The notes beneath the pieces were generated by a model. It saw nothing but the letters and a program-made list of their open reading frames with translations, ran no database searches and was not told the DNA's origin. Of a stretch of DNA of 64,000 nucleotides, positions 26,534 through 35,108 are shown one piece after another. The number at the start of each line of letters is the position of its first letter. Position 1 is the first letter of the stretch. A program made the translations under genes and the position numbers. The stretch lies in contig DATHMH010000043.1 of NCBI GenBank assembly GCA_035487295.1, positions 186,001-250,000 of the forward strand, in the 5' to 3' direction. The DNA comes from QIAW01 sp035487295. GTDB lineage: Bacteria; Acidobacteriota; Terriglobia; Terriglobales; Acidobacteriaceae.

Positions 26534-29500
26534 TTATTGCCGGAAGGGCTTGAAGCGCACTTTGATGGTATCGCTTGCCGTATTGTTTGCGGGATTCGAG
26601 TCGTTGGTGTTGCTGGACTCAGCAGCAATTCCCGTCAGGGTGCGTACATCACTGAAAAGCGGCCGCATATCGACGGTGAATACTGCATTTGCACCTGCGG
26701 CAAGCACCGGGATGTCGCACTGGATTGCATTGCCATTAGGAGTGCAGCTATCTCCGCCCGGTGCAGTTACGTTGTCGAGTTCAATCGGACCGGCAACGGT
26801 GCTCAGGTTAAGCGCGACATGGGCCGGATTGGTGGCATCGTGATTGGTCACCGTTATTGTGAATCTTATCTTGCCCCCAATCGCGATGACCGGGTTATTA
26901 GGCGAGTGCGTGACTACAACCCCGATATCAGCCGTCAAGGTCGCGGTGCCGTTTACCACTTGCGTTACAACGTTTGAGGTGCTGCCGGTAAAGTTCGAAC
27001 TTCCGCCATATACGGCTGTGATCGAGTGGCTGCCGATAGCGAGAGCATTGGTGGTGAAAGTTGCGGTTCCGGCCGAAAGCACGTTGGTTCCCAGGGTTGT
27101 GCTTCCATCTTTGAAGGTTACTGTGCCCGTGGGCGTGCCCGCTCCAGGTGGAACCGCTGTCACGGTAGCGGTGAATGTAACTGACTGGCTGAAGTTCGAA
27201 GGGTTGACGCTTGAAACCAATGCAGTCGTGGCGCCGGCCTGGTTGACTGTTTGAGTTGGCAGAGATCCGGTGCTGGCTGAAAACCCACTGTTGGGGAGGT
27301 AAACCGCGCTAATGTTATGCGTGCCTGCACCCAGTGTCGCCGTCGTGAGCGCGGCGGTACCGCTGCTCAAAGTGACCGGTGCGCCCAAGTTGTTCGTTCC
27401 ATCCTGGAATTGCACGCTCCCGGTGGGCGTTCCCGCGCCGCCCACCTGGCTCACATTTGCCGTAAAGGTGACAGACTGGCCAAAGATCGAAGGATTCAGT
27501 GAAGATAACACCGCTGTCGCCGTGGGAAGCGGTGCCGTCGCGATTTCCCAGAGTCCGCGGCCGTGGGTGGCGACGCGCAGCACGCGGTTCGGACTTTGGA
27601 TGGCAATATCGAAGCACGCAACCCGTGGAAGGCCCGTGCCATAAGGGTTCCAGCTTGCGCCGCCATTGCTGGAGTAATACACGCCAATATCGGTGGCCGC
27701 ATATAAGGCACTGGAGCTGAGAGGATCAACCACGATGGAATTGACCGGAACGTCGGGGATGCCGCTTCCCGATGCCGTCCACGTGGGAGGGGCGCCGTTG
27801 AGGTTGGTGGTCTTCCACACATGCTGGCCGGCTGTCAGGCCATAGTTATCCAGGGTTACATAAGCCGTATTCTTGTTGTTGGGGTCAATCATTGCGCGCG
27901 CAACATACGCTCTTGGAATGGAACCCGTGATCTCGGTCAACGTTGATGAGCCGGTGGTGGTGGCAAACACCTGGCCGTCTGCAAGACCTGCGATACGGTA
28001 ATTGTCATCCTGTGGCGAGATGGCGATGCTGCTGATGGGAACCCCGTTCACAATCGGCGCCTGGCTGACCACGGTATTGTTATTTCCTGAATCGATCGAG
28101 CGATACAGGCGATCGGTGCCGAAGTAAACGGTATTCGGGGTTCCTGGACCTCGCGCCAGCGGCGCATAGAACAAAACTGTATCAGAGCACGTAATCCCAT
28201 TCGCAGGGGCGCCGCTGCAGCCGGAAAACCCCCAATTGCCCTCCGTGGCATTGGCCACGCCCGTCACCATCGCGTAGCCGAGGAGTGGCTGTAACGCATT
28301 CGATGAGTTTAAGTTGAAGTAAGTGTGGTACATAGTGACATTGGTCGTATCGGGAGCATTCTGGTCAATCAGCGAATAGCCGCCGTCGCCGAAATCGGCG
28401 CGGAACCAGCTTGCATCCGGCTTCCTGAATTCTGTGCCGTTGTCCTGGGTGCCGCCAATCATGAATTCGCGGTCCGAGGGATGCAGCGCCAGGCTTTGAA
28501 ATTGCGTGGCCTTGAACCCGGCCGTGTTACGGCTGGTCCAGGTGTTGCCCCCGTCGGCCGAGCGCCATATGCCTCCATCGTTGCCTTCGTACATGACCGT
28601 AAAATCAGAGGGAGCATAGACAATCGCATGGGTGTCGGCGTGCAACGTGGCATTGGGCGTGGTGAATGAACTGCCGTTATTGATAGTTTTCTTCAGGCTT
28701 GAAACTCCTGGATTCGCGCTTCCCGCCGCGCCCCCCAGGAAGAATGTGTTCGCATCATCCGGTTTAATGGTGACTGGCGCATCGTAAAAGCACTGTCCGC
28801 CGCAATATCCGCTAGCGGCGGGAATGGGTGTGCTCCAGCTAACGCCGCCGTCAGTGGATTCTCGCACCGTGCCATTGGACTCGTCTGTTCCCAACAATGC
28901 AGTCACAACCGAACCCACTTTGTTGATGTCTAATTTTCCATTGATGATTGTGCCGGAAATGGAGAGTCTGTTGGTAAAAGTTACCGTCGTGGGGTCTGAC
29001 GCCATAGCGTTGGTTGTGCGGTATACGCCGCCATCGCCCTTGCCGGTCGTGTCAATTACATAGGCCAGCATGTTGTTAGTATTACCCGGCTCAAAAACGA
29101 TATCGCTGATGAGAGTATTGCCGTTGGGGCCAGGGCCCGTTACTCCTCCCAAACGTGCAAATGTGACGGTGTTGGCCGCAGCCAAGGCATTCATAGAACG
29201 ATAGATGCCACGCGAAGGCAGTGGAACATGAACGGTACTAGCTAAGCCGCTAAATCCACTGGCAGAGGCCACAAAAATGTTGTTGGCGTTGGCCGGGTCT
29301 ACAAGAATCTTGCTGATCGAACGTCCGGTAAGGATGTCGTTGCTTGAGCCATCCAGGTTCAGAGGCCCAGTTACCACGGGTGACGTATCGGCGTTATCAA
29401 TCCTGTAAACGCCAACCCCGAAAAAGCTGTCCAGTGCCAGGTTGGCCTCGCCGGTTCCCACAAAAACCGTCGAAGGCTGCGACGGGGCGATAGCAATGGC

Positions 29501-30202
29501 GCCGATGGAAAGAGACAGTGCGCCGTCCAGCAAAGGTGTCCAGGTTGCGCCGCCATCCAGGGAACGAAACACTCCGCCCCCGGCTGCGCCCACATAAATA
29601 ATGTTGGGATTCGTAGGATGCACCGCAATCGCCGAGACCCGTCCGCTGACCGCGACCTCGGTAGGCGAGGTCTGCCCGTTAGGAATGGGAGAAGGGCCAA
29701 GCTCGATCCATGTTGTAGCACTCGGCGGCGCAAACGGAGCAATGCCTCCACCCGCCCCCGGCACAGCTGCCGATTCGCCTCGTATCCCATAGATCTGCCG
29801 CTCCTGCCGCTCCATGTTTCGGATCGCATTCATGCGTAGCTTGGGATCGGGAGGGTTCTTCAGATCAATTCCGCGGATGCGGGCAATATATGCCTCTCGC
29901 AACCTGAGATAGGTCCCCCGATCGATCTTCCCGCCAAGCGTCGCAGGCATATCGGGATCGTCACTTTCATCTTCCTGCACCGTCGTTTGCGTACTAGCCG
30001 GCGTCGCAGATGCCTTCTCACCGGCTCGCTGCCGGTTTGCCTGCGAGCCCTTCGACGCGCTCTTGTTACCCGAGCCCGAGACCGAAGAAGCGCTTTGCGG
30101 CACGGCAGGCAATGCAAAAAGAAAAAGGCTAAGGATGAGAAAACGAATGAGTTGGGAAAAGCGTATTTTGCGCGAATACCGCGCAACTGGGAAACCGTAC
30201 AT
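26534..30202 (-). CDS. Giant secreted BNR-repeat protein with Ig-like and DUF11 domains
   Basis: ATG 30202 is preceded by GGAGG (5-base spacing) and followed by a signal peptide (LIRFLILSLFLFALPAVPQSAS); the frame is open to 30277. The 1222-residue protein has a low-complexity Ser/Gly/Lys linker, then a ~700-residue sialidase/sortilin-like beta-propeller region with BNR motifs (S.DGG.TW: SLDGGATW, STDGGVSW, SADGGNTW, SSNGGASW). Two Ig-like Big_3-type domains follow (each with PTGSVQFQDG/PTGTVTFKDG), then a C-terminal DUF11-like domain (VVVTHSPNNPV..GGKIRFTITV). No catalytic residues of sialidase are evident, so binding or surface display is more likely. Terminated at 26483-26512. Confidence 0.85.
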   Translation of the reverse strand: MYGFPVARYSRKIRFSQLIRFLILSLFLFALPAVPQSASSVSGSGNKSASKGSQANRQRAGEKASATPASTQTTVQEDESDDPDMPATLGGKIDRGTYLRLREAYIARIRGIDLKNPPDPKLRMNAIRNMERQERQIYGIRGESAAVPGAGGGIAPFAPPSATTWIELGPSPIPNGQTSPTEVAVSGRVSAIAVHPTNPNIIYVGAAGGGVFRSLDGGATWTPLLDGALSLSIGAIAIAPSQPSTVFVGTGEANLALDSFFGVGVYRIDNADTSPVVTGPLNLDGSSNDILTGRSISKILVDPANANNIFVASASGFSGLASTVHVPLPSRGIYRSMNALAAANTVTFARLGGVTGPGPNGNTLISDIVFEPGNTNNMLAYVIDTTGKGDGGVYRTTNAMASDPTTVTFTNRLSISGTIINGKLDINKVGSVVTALLGTDESNGTVRESTDGGVSWSTPIPAASGYCGGQCFYDAPVTIKPDDANTFFLGGAAGSANPGVSSLKKTINNGSSFTTPNATLHADTHAIVYAPSDFTVMYEGNDGGIWRSADGGNTWTSRNTAGFKATQFQSLALHPSDREFMIGGTQDNGTEFRKPDASWFRADFGDGGYSLIDQNAPDTTNVTMYHTYFNLNSSNALQPLLGYAMVTGVANATEGNWGFSGCSGAPANGITCSDTVLFYAPLARGPGTPNTVYFGTDRLYRSIDSGNNNTVVSQAPIVNGVPISSIAISPQDDNYRIAGLADGQVFATTTGSSTLTEITGSIPRAYVARAMIDPNNKNTAYVTLDNYGLTAGQHVWKTTNLNGAPPTWTASGSGIPDVPVNSIVVDPLSSSALYAATDIGVYYSSNGGASWNPYGTGLPRVACFDIAIQSPNRVLRVATHGRGLWEIATAPLPTATAVLSSLNPSIFGQSVTFTANVSQVGGAGTPTGSVQFQDGTNNLGAPVTLSSGTAALTTATLGAGTHNISAVYLPNSGFSASTGSLPTQTVNQAGATTALVSSVNPSNFSQSVTFTATVTAVPPGAGTPTGTVTFKDGSTTLGTNVLSAGTATFTTNALAIGSHSITAVYGGSSNFTGSTSNVVTQVVNGTATLTADIGVVVTHSPNNPVIAIGGKIRFTITVTNHDATNPAHVALNLSTVAGPIELDNVTAPGGDSCTPNGNAIQCDIPVLAAGANAVFTVDMRPLFSDVRTLTGIAAESSNTNDSNPANNTASDTIKVRFKPFRQ

Positions 30203-30361
30203 GCAGTCCTCCGGACGCCCGATATTCGACCTGCTTTGTGTCGTGAGCGTGAGTGGTTTAAGGGAGTTGGTATTCACATTGAAATTCAGAGTGGCGGGAA
30301 AGTCAAGATTACCGAAGGAACAACAATTGGGCAGTTTGACAAGCAGGTTTTTCTAGCCGGG

Positions 30362-30640
30362 TTAGGCGTCCGTGGTCGCGTATTGAATCAGCCGTGCACA
30401 CTTCTCTTGTTGTGTAGGTTCGGCGTCGAGACCTCCTACCCATCCTTCAAGGAAGTCACGCGCAATGAACACTTCCAGGAAATATTTCAGCCCAAGGGTT
30501 TGAGCTTCGGTTGGCAGACCTCCGGTATCCGGCTCGGGCGCGATTATCGCTTGAGACTCCGCTGTCCAAGGCTCGGCGGCATATATCGTGCTACCTTCTT
30601 CAAAAGAGCCTAAATCGCGGATTGCTTCAAGTAGAGTCAT
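30362..30640 (-). CDS. Small acidic cytoplasmic protein
   Basis: ATG 30640 has GGGG 6 bases upstream, better than the in-frame ATG at 30664. The 92-residue acidic product (TLLEAIRDLGSFEEGSTIYA, TAEAQTLGLKYFLEVF, EKCARLIQYATTDA) has strongly protein-like composition. It recalls small stand-alone or immunity-like proteins seen beside polymorphic toxins, but I cannot name the family. Its start lies inside the 3' end of the broken secreted gene just upstream. Confidence 0.65.
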   Translation of the reverse strand: MTLLEAIRDLGSFEEGSTIYAAEPWTAESQAIIAPEPDTGGLPTEAQTLGLKYFLEVFIARDFLEGWVGGLDAEPTQQEKCARLIQYATTDA

Positions 30641-30875
30641 TTTTTCCCCAGATAGCATAGCCACCTAGACCATCGGGATGCAATATGTCCCAGAGAGTGC
30701 TTCCGGACGTGTACTGCGCGCACGGCAACCAGTTGTAACACTCCCGGGGTTTCCGCATGATGCCAAGTCCAACCAGCAGGCGAATTGCGAGGAGCAAGTC
30801 AGGGGAGCTTGAAGACTGCGCTTGGGCCAATGAACAAACAAGAACAAATACGAGGCGCTATTTTAGTATCTTCAT
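30627..30875 (-). pseudogene. Small secreted protein gene broken by an in-frame amber codon
   Basis: ATG at 30875 (AGGA 6 bases upstream) starts MKILK, then TAG at 30860-30858, then in the same frame RLVFVLVCSLAQAQS..., which completes a textbook signal peptide (n-region MKILK, h-region, cleavage after AQA). The frame continues 65 residues with several Trp/Cys (ECYNWLPCAQYTSGSTLWDI) and ends 14 bases inside the next gene. A TTG at 30830 could restart translation without the signal. Either a recent nonsense mutation or a base error; mature function unknown. Confidence 0.5.
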
Positions 30876-31093
30876 GTGAATCCTGTAAGCCAATCAGAGT
30901 ATCTTGACATCAAAAACAGAAAAATCTTCTTGTTCCCAAAAAAATGCGGAAACTCTTGCCCATACACAACTGTATGACAGAAAACTGAAAAAACTTTCAT
31001 GTGATATCAACTCTTGAAAGTTGAGGCCATGATCCTAAAGATTGGTCCAAGGCTGCACCTGGAACGCCCTGGCGGCTATTTTTTGCAAAACTG

Positions 31094-31209
31094 AGCGCTG
31101 TCCAGTGCGAACCAAGAGCGAGGGCGCAGTGGCTTTACCGCGAAAGCTCTTGGAGATGTAAGGCTGGGCTCTTGGTTAAGCGCTGTCCCGCGTCGACCCA
31201 AAAGCGAGG
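31094..31209. repeat. Intergenic direct and inverted repeats
   Basis: Two imperfect ~31-bp direct copies (31094-31123 and 31179-31209) share AGCGCTGTCC and AGCGAGG ends. Between them lies a perfect 10-bp inverted pair AACCAAGAGC (31110-31119)/GCTCTTGGTT (31168-31177). The wider gap 30876-31341 has no supported gene. Confidence 0.5.
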
Positions 31210-31341
31210 ATGGATAACAACCAAACCGTCCTCGCCTGCGGAAAACTTGCCATGACACTACTTCCGCCCTCCGGTTTTCGCCTTCTATGTATGGGGAGGG
31301 GCAGGCCAAAGTCACTACTTTTTCACTCGATCTGTGTTTCA

Positions 31342-33324
31342 ATGGGGGAGGAGAGCTATCTCTTGTGTAAATTATCTGTCATCTTTTTTCTGGTCTTCTT
31401 ATGTATAGGGTTCTCGGCCAAAGCTAATCCTGGCCCGCAGACGCCGGCGAACGGGGCCACGAGCGCCGCCTCCTCTCCGGAGCAGGGGCAGCCCGCCAAT
31501 CAAAGTCAGAATAAAGACCAGGGCCAAAATCAGAGTAAAGACCAAAGCGCTCCCGCGGGGCAAGCGCCGGCTGGCTCCTCTCCGACGCCAGCAACGCCAT
31601 CTCAAACTCCGGCTCCGGCATCGCCGCCGGCCCCCGGGGCGCAAGGGGCAGATGTGAAATCCGTGTTGCCTACCACCACCTACCAGTCGGGCACCGTTGT
31701 TGAGGTGCATACCCGCCTGGTGATGATTGATGTCATCGCCACCGACGATCACGGCCACGCCGTCACCGACCTGCAGGCCAAAGATTTCAACCTGTTCGAA
31801 GATGGCAAGCCGCAGAAGGTTCGCGCCTTTGGATTTCAGCATCCCACGCCGCCCGATCCTGCGCTGAAGTTGCCGGTCCTGCCGCCCAACGTCTTTACCA
31901 ATCTTCCCCTGTTTCCGCCCAGCAGCGCCATGAATGTGATCCTGCTCGATGTGCTGAATACTTCGCTCACCGATCAGGCCTATGCCCGCCAGAAGCTGCT
32001 GCACTATCTCGACAACATGCCTGCCAACGAACCCACAGCGGTTTACATTATGGGAAACGAGCTGCGCATGGTGCACGATTTCACCACCGACCACGCCGCG
32101 CTCAAAGAGGCCGTCGAGAAAACCAGTCTTGAATCAACCCTGCTGGCTGAAAGTCCGGAAGATGACCTGCCATCTTCGGCAAGTTTGGCGGGGGGAGGGG
32201 CCCCCGGAGCAGGCAACGCGCAACGTGAAGTGGAGCAGACCCCCAGAAGAATGCGGATCGATAAAAGCCTGTTGGCCCTGCAGGCGGTTGCCCATGCGCT
32301 CGCCGGTTTTGAAGGAAGAAAAAATCTTATCTGGATTTCTGCGGCCTTTCCGCTGACCATCAACCCCAACATCTCGCTGGAAGACGATGCCGAAGTGAAC
32401 TTTGACGAGTTTGAAAATCACGGACAGAAGGTGGCCAAGACGGCACAGATCCTGACCGATTCGCAGGTGGCAATTTATCCGATCGATCCGCGCGGCCTCG
32501 CTACCTTCAGCACTTTCAGCGCCGCCAACCGCGGCCCCAGCGGCCGGAATCCCGCTGCATTTGGAAATTCTCTGCGGCGCGATTCGAACCGGCTTTCCGC
32601 CGCGCATGACACCATGAACCTGCTGGCTGAAAACACCGGCGGCAAGGCCTACTACAATCGCAACGATATCGATAAGGCCATCTACGATGGCGTCACCGAC
32701 GGCTCAACGTACTACCTGCTGGGTTATTATCCCGACAATAAAACCTGGGATGGCAAGTTCCGGAAGATACAGATCAAGGTAGAGCGCGGAGGCGTGAAGC
32801 TGTGCTATCGCCTGGGATACTATGCCGCCGACCCGCAACCGGCTGAGATCAAGCCCAACCTCAAGCAGCGTGACCGCGACCTCGGTGAGGCTTTGCGTCT
32901 GGGCGCCCCGATTTCGACTTCGCTGTTCTTTGAAGTTGCCGTAATGCCGTCCTCGCCCAAGGACCAGAACAAGGTCACAATCAGCTACGCCGTCTCTCCT
33001 CATTCCCTGCAGATCAAACGTGGCGACGATGGGCTGGAGCACGCCGACCTGGAGTGTGTGGTGCAGGTCTACAACGAAAAAGGCAAGCCAGTGAACTCTG
33101 CGCTTTCGACCGCGCAGGCCGCCATGAAGCCTGAAACTTACCAGAAGGTCCTGAAGTCGGGCTTCCCCTGCCAGAACCAGCTCGAACTGCAGCCTGGAAG
33201 CTACCAGCTTCGCTTTGCGGTTCGCGACGCCCACACCGGGCTTATCGGAACATCCGACGGCAAGGTCACCGTGTCCGCCGTCGCCGCTGAAGCCAAACCA
33301 GCGGAAACCTGGAAGACTCCGTAA
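31342..33324 (+). CDS. VWFA-related secreted protein (Acidobacteria type)
   Basis: ATG 31342 opens a frame, but GGGGGAGGAG (31345-31354) followed by an in-frame TTG at 31363 is the better-supported start, directly ahead of the signal sequence LSVIFFLVFLCIGFSAKA. After a long Gln/Pro/Ala/Ser-rich linker comes VHTRLVMIDVIATDD..GHAVTDLQAKDFNLFEDGKPQ, the hallmark opening of the VWFA-related family widespread in Acidobacteria, then a von Willebrand A-like domain with a degenerate metal site (ILLDVLNTS) and YYLLGYYPDN. The ~660-residue length is usual. Likely periplasmic or exported; function of the family is unknown. Confidence 0.85.
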   Translation: MGEESYLLCKLSVIFFLVFLCIGFSAKANPGPQTPANGATSAASSPEQGQPANQSQNKDQGQNQSKDQSAPAGQAPAGSSPTPATPSQTPAPASPPAPGAQGADVKSVLPTTTYQSGTVVEVHTRLVMIDVIATDDHGHAVTDLQAKDFNLFEDGKPQKVRAFGFQHPTPPDPALKLPVLPPNVFTNLPLFPPSSAMNVILLDVLNTSLTDQAYARQKLLHYLDNMPANEPTAVYIMGNELRMVHDFTTDHAALKEAVEKTSLESTLLAESPEDDLPSSASLAGGGAPGAGNAQREVEQTPRRMRIDKSLLALQAVAHALAGFEGRKNLIWISAAFPLTINPNISLEDDAEVNFDEFENHGQKVAKTAQILTDSQVAIYPIDPRGLATFSTFSAANRGPSGRNPAAFGNSLRRDSNRLSAAHDTMNLLAENTGGKAYYNRNDIDKAIYDGVTDGSTYYLLGYYPDNKTWDGKFRKIQIKVERGGVKLCYRLGYYAADPQPAEIKPNLKQRDRDLGEALRLGAPISTSLFFEVAVMPSSPKDQNKVTISYAVSPHSLQIKRGDDGLEHADLECVVQVYNEKGKPVNSALSTAQAAMKPETYQKVLKSGFPCQNQLELQPGSYQLRFAVRDAHTGLIGTSDGKVTVSAVAAEAKPAETWKTP

Positions 33325-33452
33325 CTTCCCGGTTCCGGCCGCAATGCACGGATGCTCAAGATTACTTACAGCGCTTTTGTCTTCCCGATATATATTTAGA
33401 GGTCAACCGCCAACAGGAATGGCGCGCAGACTGAAAGGGCGGATGGAAGAGC

Positions 33453-34175
33453 TTGACACGAAATAGTCGGAACGGGACCCCGGCTTATCAGCGAATCCAG
33501 GGAGCAATTCGGGAACGCATCGAAGCCGGCAAACTTAAGCCGGGCGATGCCGTGGAGTCGGAACGAGAGTTGGCGAAGATCCACCGCGTAAGCCTTATGA
33601 CCGCGCGCCATGCGCTGAACGAGCTTCAAAAAGAGGGCTTGGTCGAGCGCCGCCGCGGTTCCGGCACCTTTGTTGCGCCGCCCAAAATTCACTTCAACAA
33701 GCTGACCAGCCTGAGCGAGGAGATGGCAAGCCGCGGTCTGTTCGCGCGTTCGAAGGTTCTGTGCTTAAACGTCATTGACAACGGCAACGACATTGCCGCG
33801 CGCCTCTCGTTGCCTGCCAACACCCGGTTGCTGGTGGTGGAAAGAGTACGGCAGGCAGCCAATGAACCCTTTGCGCTGGAAACATGCTATCTGCCCGCTG
33901 ACGCTTTCGGGAGCGTGACTCGCGCGTCATTGGAGCGCGGATCGTTGTTCGCTCTTCTGGAGCACGATCATGGAATTGAATTGGCCCACGCGGATGAAGA
34001 GGTGGATGCCACGGCCGCCGATGCCCGTCCGGCTGAGCTTCTCGGAGTGCCGCGCGGCTCCCCGCTGCTCAGGATCAGCCAAGTCATCTATTCTACCCAG
34101 GGCAAAGCGGTCCTCTATGTATTGGGCCTCTATCGCTCCGATCGCCACACGCTGCGCATTCGCAGGTTCCGATAA
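33453..34175 (+). CDS. GntR/HutC-family regulator with UTRA domain
   Basis: A TTG start at 33453 with GGAAG upstream gives 240 residues. Residues 8-75 are a GntR winged helix-turn-helix (PAYQRIQGAIRERIEAGKL, ESERELA, SLMTARHALNELQKEGLVER, RRGSGTFV). Residues 85-240 form a UTRA ligand-binding domain of the HutC subfamily (RLLVVERVRQA..PFALETCYLP, YRSDRHTLR). It is probably a repressor relieved by a small metabolite. Its neighbours give no clear hint of the ligand. Confidence 0.88.
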   Translation: MTRNSRNGTPAYQRIQGAIRERIEAGKLKPGDAVESERELAKIHRVSLMTARHALNELQKEGLVERRRGSGTFVAPPKIHFNKLTSLSEEMASRGLFARSKVLCLNVIDNGNDIAARLSLPANTRLLVVERVRQAANEPFALETCYLPADAFGSVTRASLERGSLFALLEHDHGIELAHADEEVDATAADARPAELLGVPRGSPLLRISQVIYSTQGKAVLYVLGLYRSDRHTLRIRRFR

Positions 34176-34437
34176 TTTCCGCAAAGCAGCATTGCGGATG
34201 GGCAGCACCGGACATCCAAATCATTGAAGTCCGTCGTTCATATTTTGTGAATTTCCCAAATCAGGCCCTTACTTCTTCGAGAAAGCTGTAAATTTTTATT
34301 GCCATCTGGACTGGACTCCTGCCATATTTTGTCCAAAACCTGGATCAGGTTCCCAAACTTGTAATCGTTTATTTCTGGAAAATACCTCGACTTCTTCTAA
34401 ACAGCTGATAAACCGCTAGTTACAGCAAGCCAGAGTT

Positions 34438-34452
34438 TGGCCGCTCACGTGC
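34438..34452 (+). promoter_or_regulatory. Possible sigma-54 promoter
   Basis: TGG at 34438-34440 and GC at 34451-34452 give the GG-N10-GC spacing of a -24/-12 site, 43 bases before the REC gene. The match outside the two dinucleotides is partial (TGGC and TGC match, the middle does not). The rest of gap 34176-34494 holds no gene. Confidence 0.3.
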
Positions 34453-34494
34453 CTCAATCCGTGTAGCATTCCCAGAAATTGAGGAGATGACGTT

Positions 34495-34866
34495 ATGCAA
34501 GCAAAAGTGCTACTGATTGATGATTCCAGGTTCCTTCGGGCCGCATTAGAAAAGACCCTTTCGGGAAACGGATTTGAAGTGCAAGTGGCCAAAGACAGCG
34601 AAGAGGGGCTGCGTTTAGCGGAGCAAGAGGGGGACTTTGATATCATCCTGCTCGACTTGTTCCTGCCCAAAACGACAGGGCAAGAGGTATTAAAACGCCT
34701 CAAGCAGAACCCTGCGACGGCTGGAATCCCGGTGCTGGTGCTGAGCGGGACTACCTACTGCCTGCCAAAAGCAACCTTGGATCTGATGGCAGTCGTGGCC
34801 AGCATGGAAGAATTGCTGGAAACTGGAGCATCGCCCAATGCGCAACTCAGCCCAGTTGGGAAATAG
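34495..34866 (+). CDS. Response-regulator receiver protein lacking the conserved Lys
   Basis: The 123-residue REC protein has D9/D10 in LIDDSRF and phosphoacceptor D54 in ILLDLFLP, and the switch Ser in LVLSG, but the usual Lys-Pro near position 105 is missing; the C-terminal part reads ATLDLMAVVASMEELLETG. GAGGAG lies 8 bases before the ATG. Without the Lys, phospho-signalling should be altered. Orphan gene, no kinase adjacent. Confidence 0.8.
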   Translation: MQAKVLLIDDSRFLRAALEKTLSGNGFEVQVAKDSEEGLRLAEQEGDFDIILLDLFLPKTTGQEVLKRLKQNPATAGIPVLVLSGTTYCLPKATLDLMAVVASMEELLETGASPNAQLSPVGK

Positions 34867-35042
34867 CCACACAGGTTGGAAGTCATTCCATGTTACTAAA
34901 GGGAAGACCTGGAAGCTGCACCTTAGGCCATCCTCAGACTGCCCTTTCGTACCGTGACTTGGGTCCCATGACTAGGTTTCGGGAGTATAGTAACGCTATC
35001 CCCTCTGATCGTGGACTAGCGGATTTAGAGCGGCTCCCCTAC

Positions 35043-35071
35043 AAGTTGGTTTACACCTTTCTAACCAACTT
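35043..35071 (+). promoter_or_regulatory. Leader hairpin before the TonB-domain gene
   Basis: AAGTTGGTT (35043-35051) pairs perfectly with AACCAACTT (35063-35071) in the 5' leader, 38 bases before the start codon. No T-run follows, so it is not a terminator. It could modulate translation or RNA stability; evidence is the repeat alone. Confidence 0.3.
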
Positions 35072-35108
35072 CACCTCAAGATCCAGCTCTTTAAATTAGG
35101 AAGGGAAC

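Noticed and set aside
34890..35099. A 69-codon open frame ending ten bases before the TonB-domain gene, with GGAAG upstream
   Set aside because: Composition is not protein-like, the frame covers the leader hairpin at 35043-35071, and nothing in it is recognisable; more likely untranslated leader.
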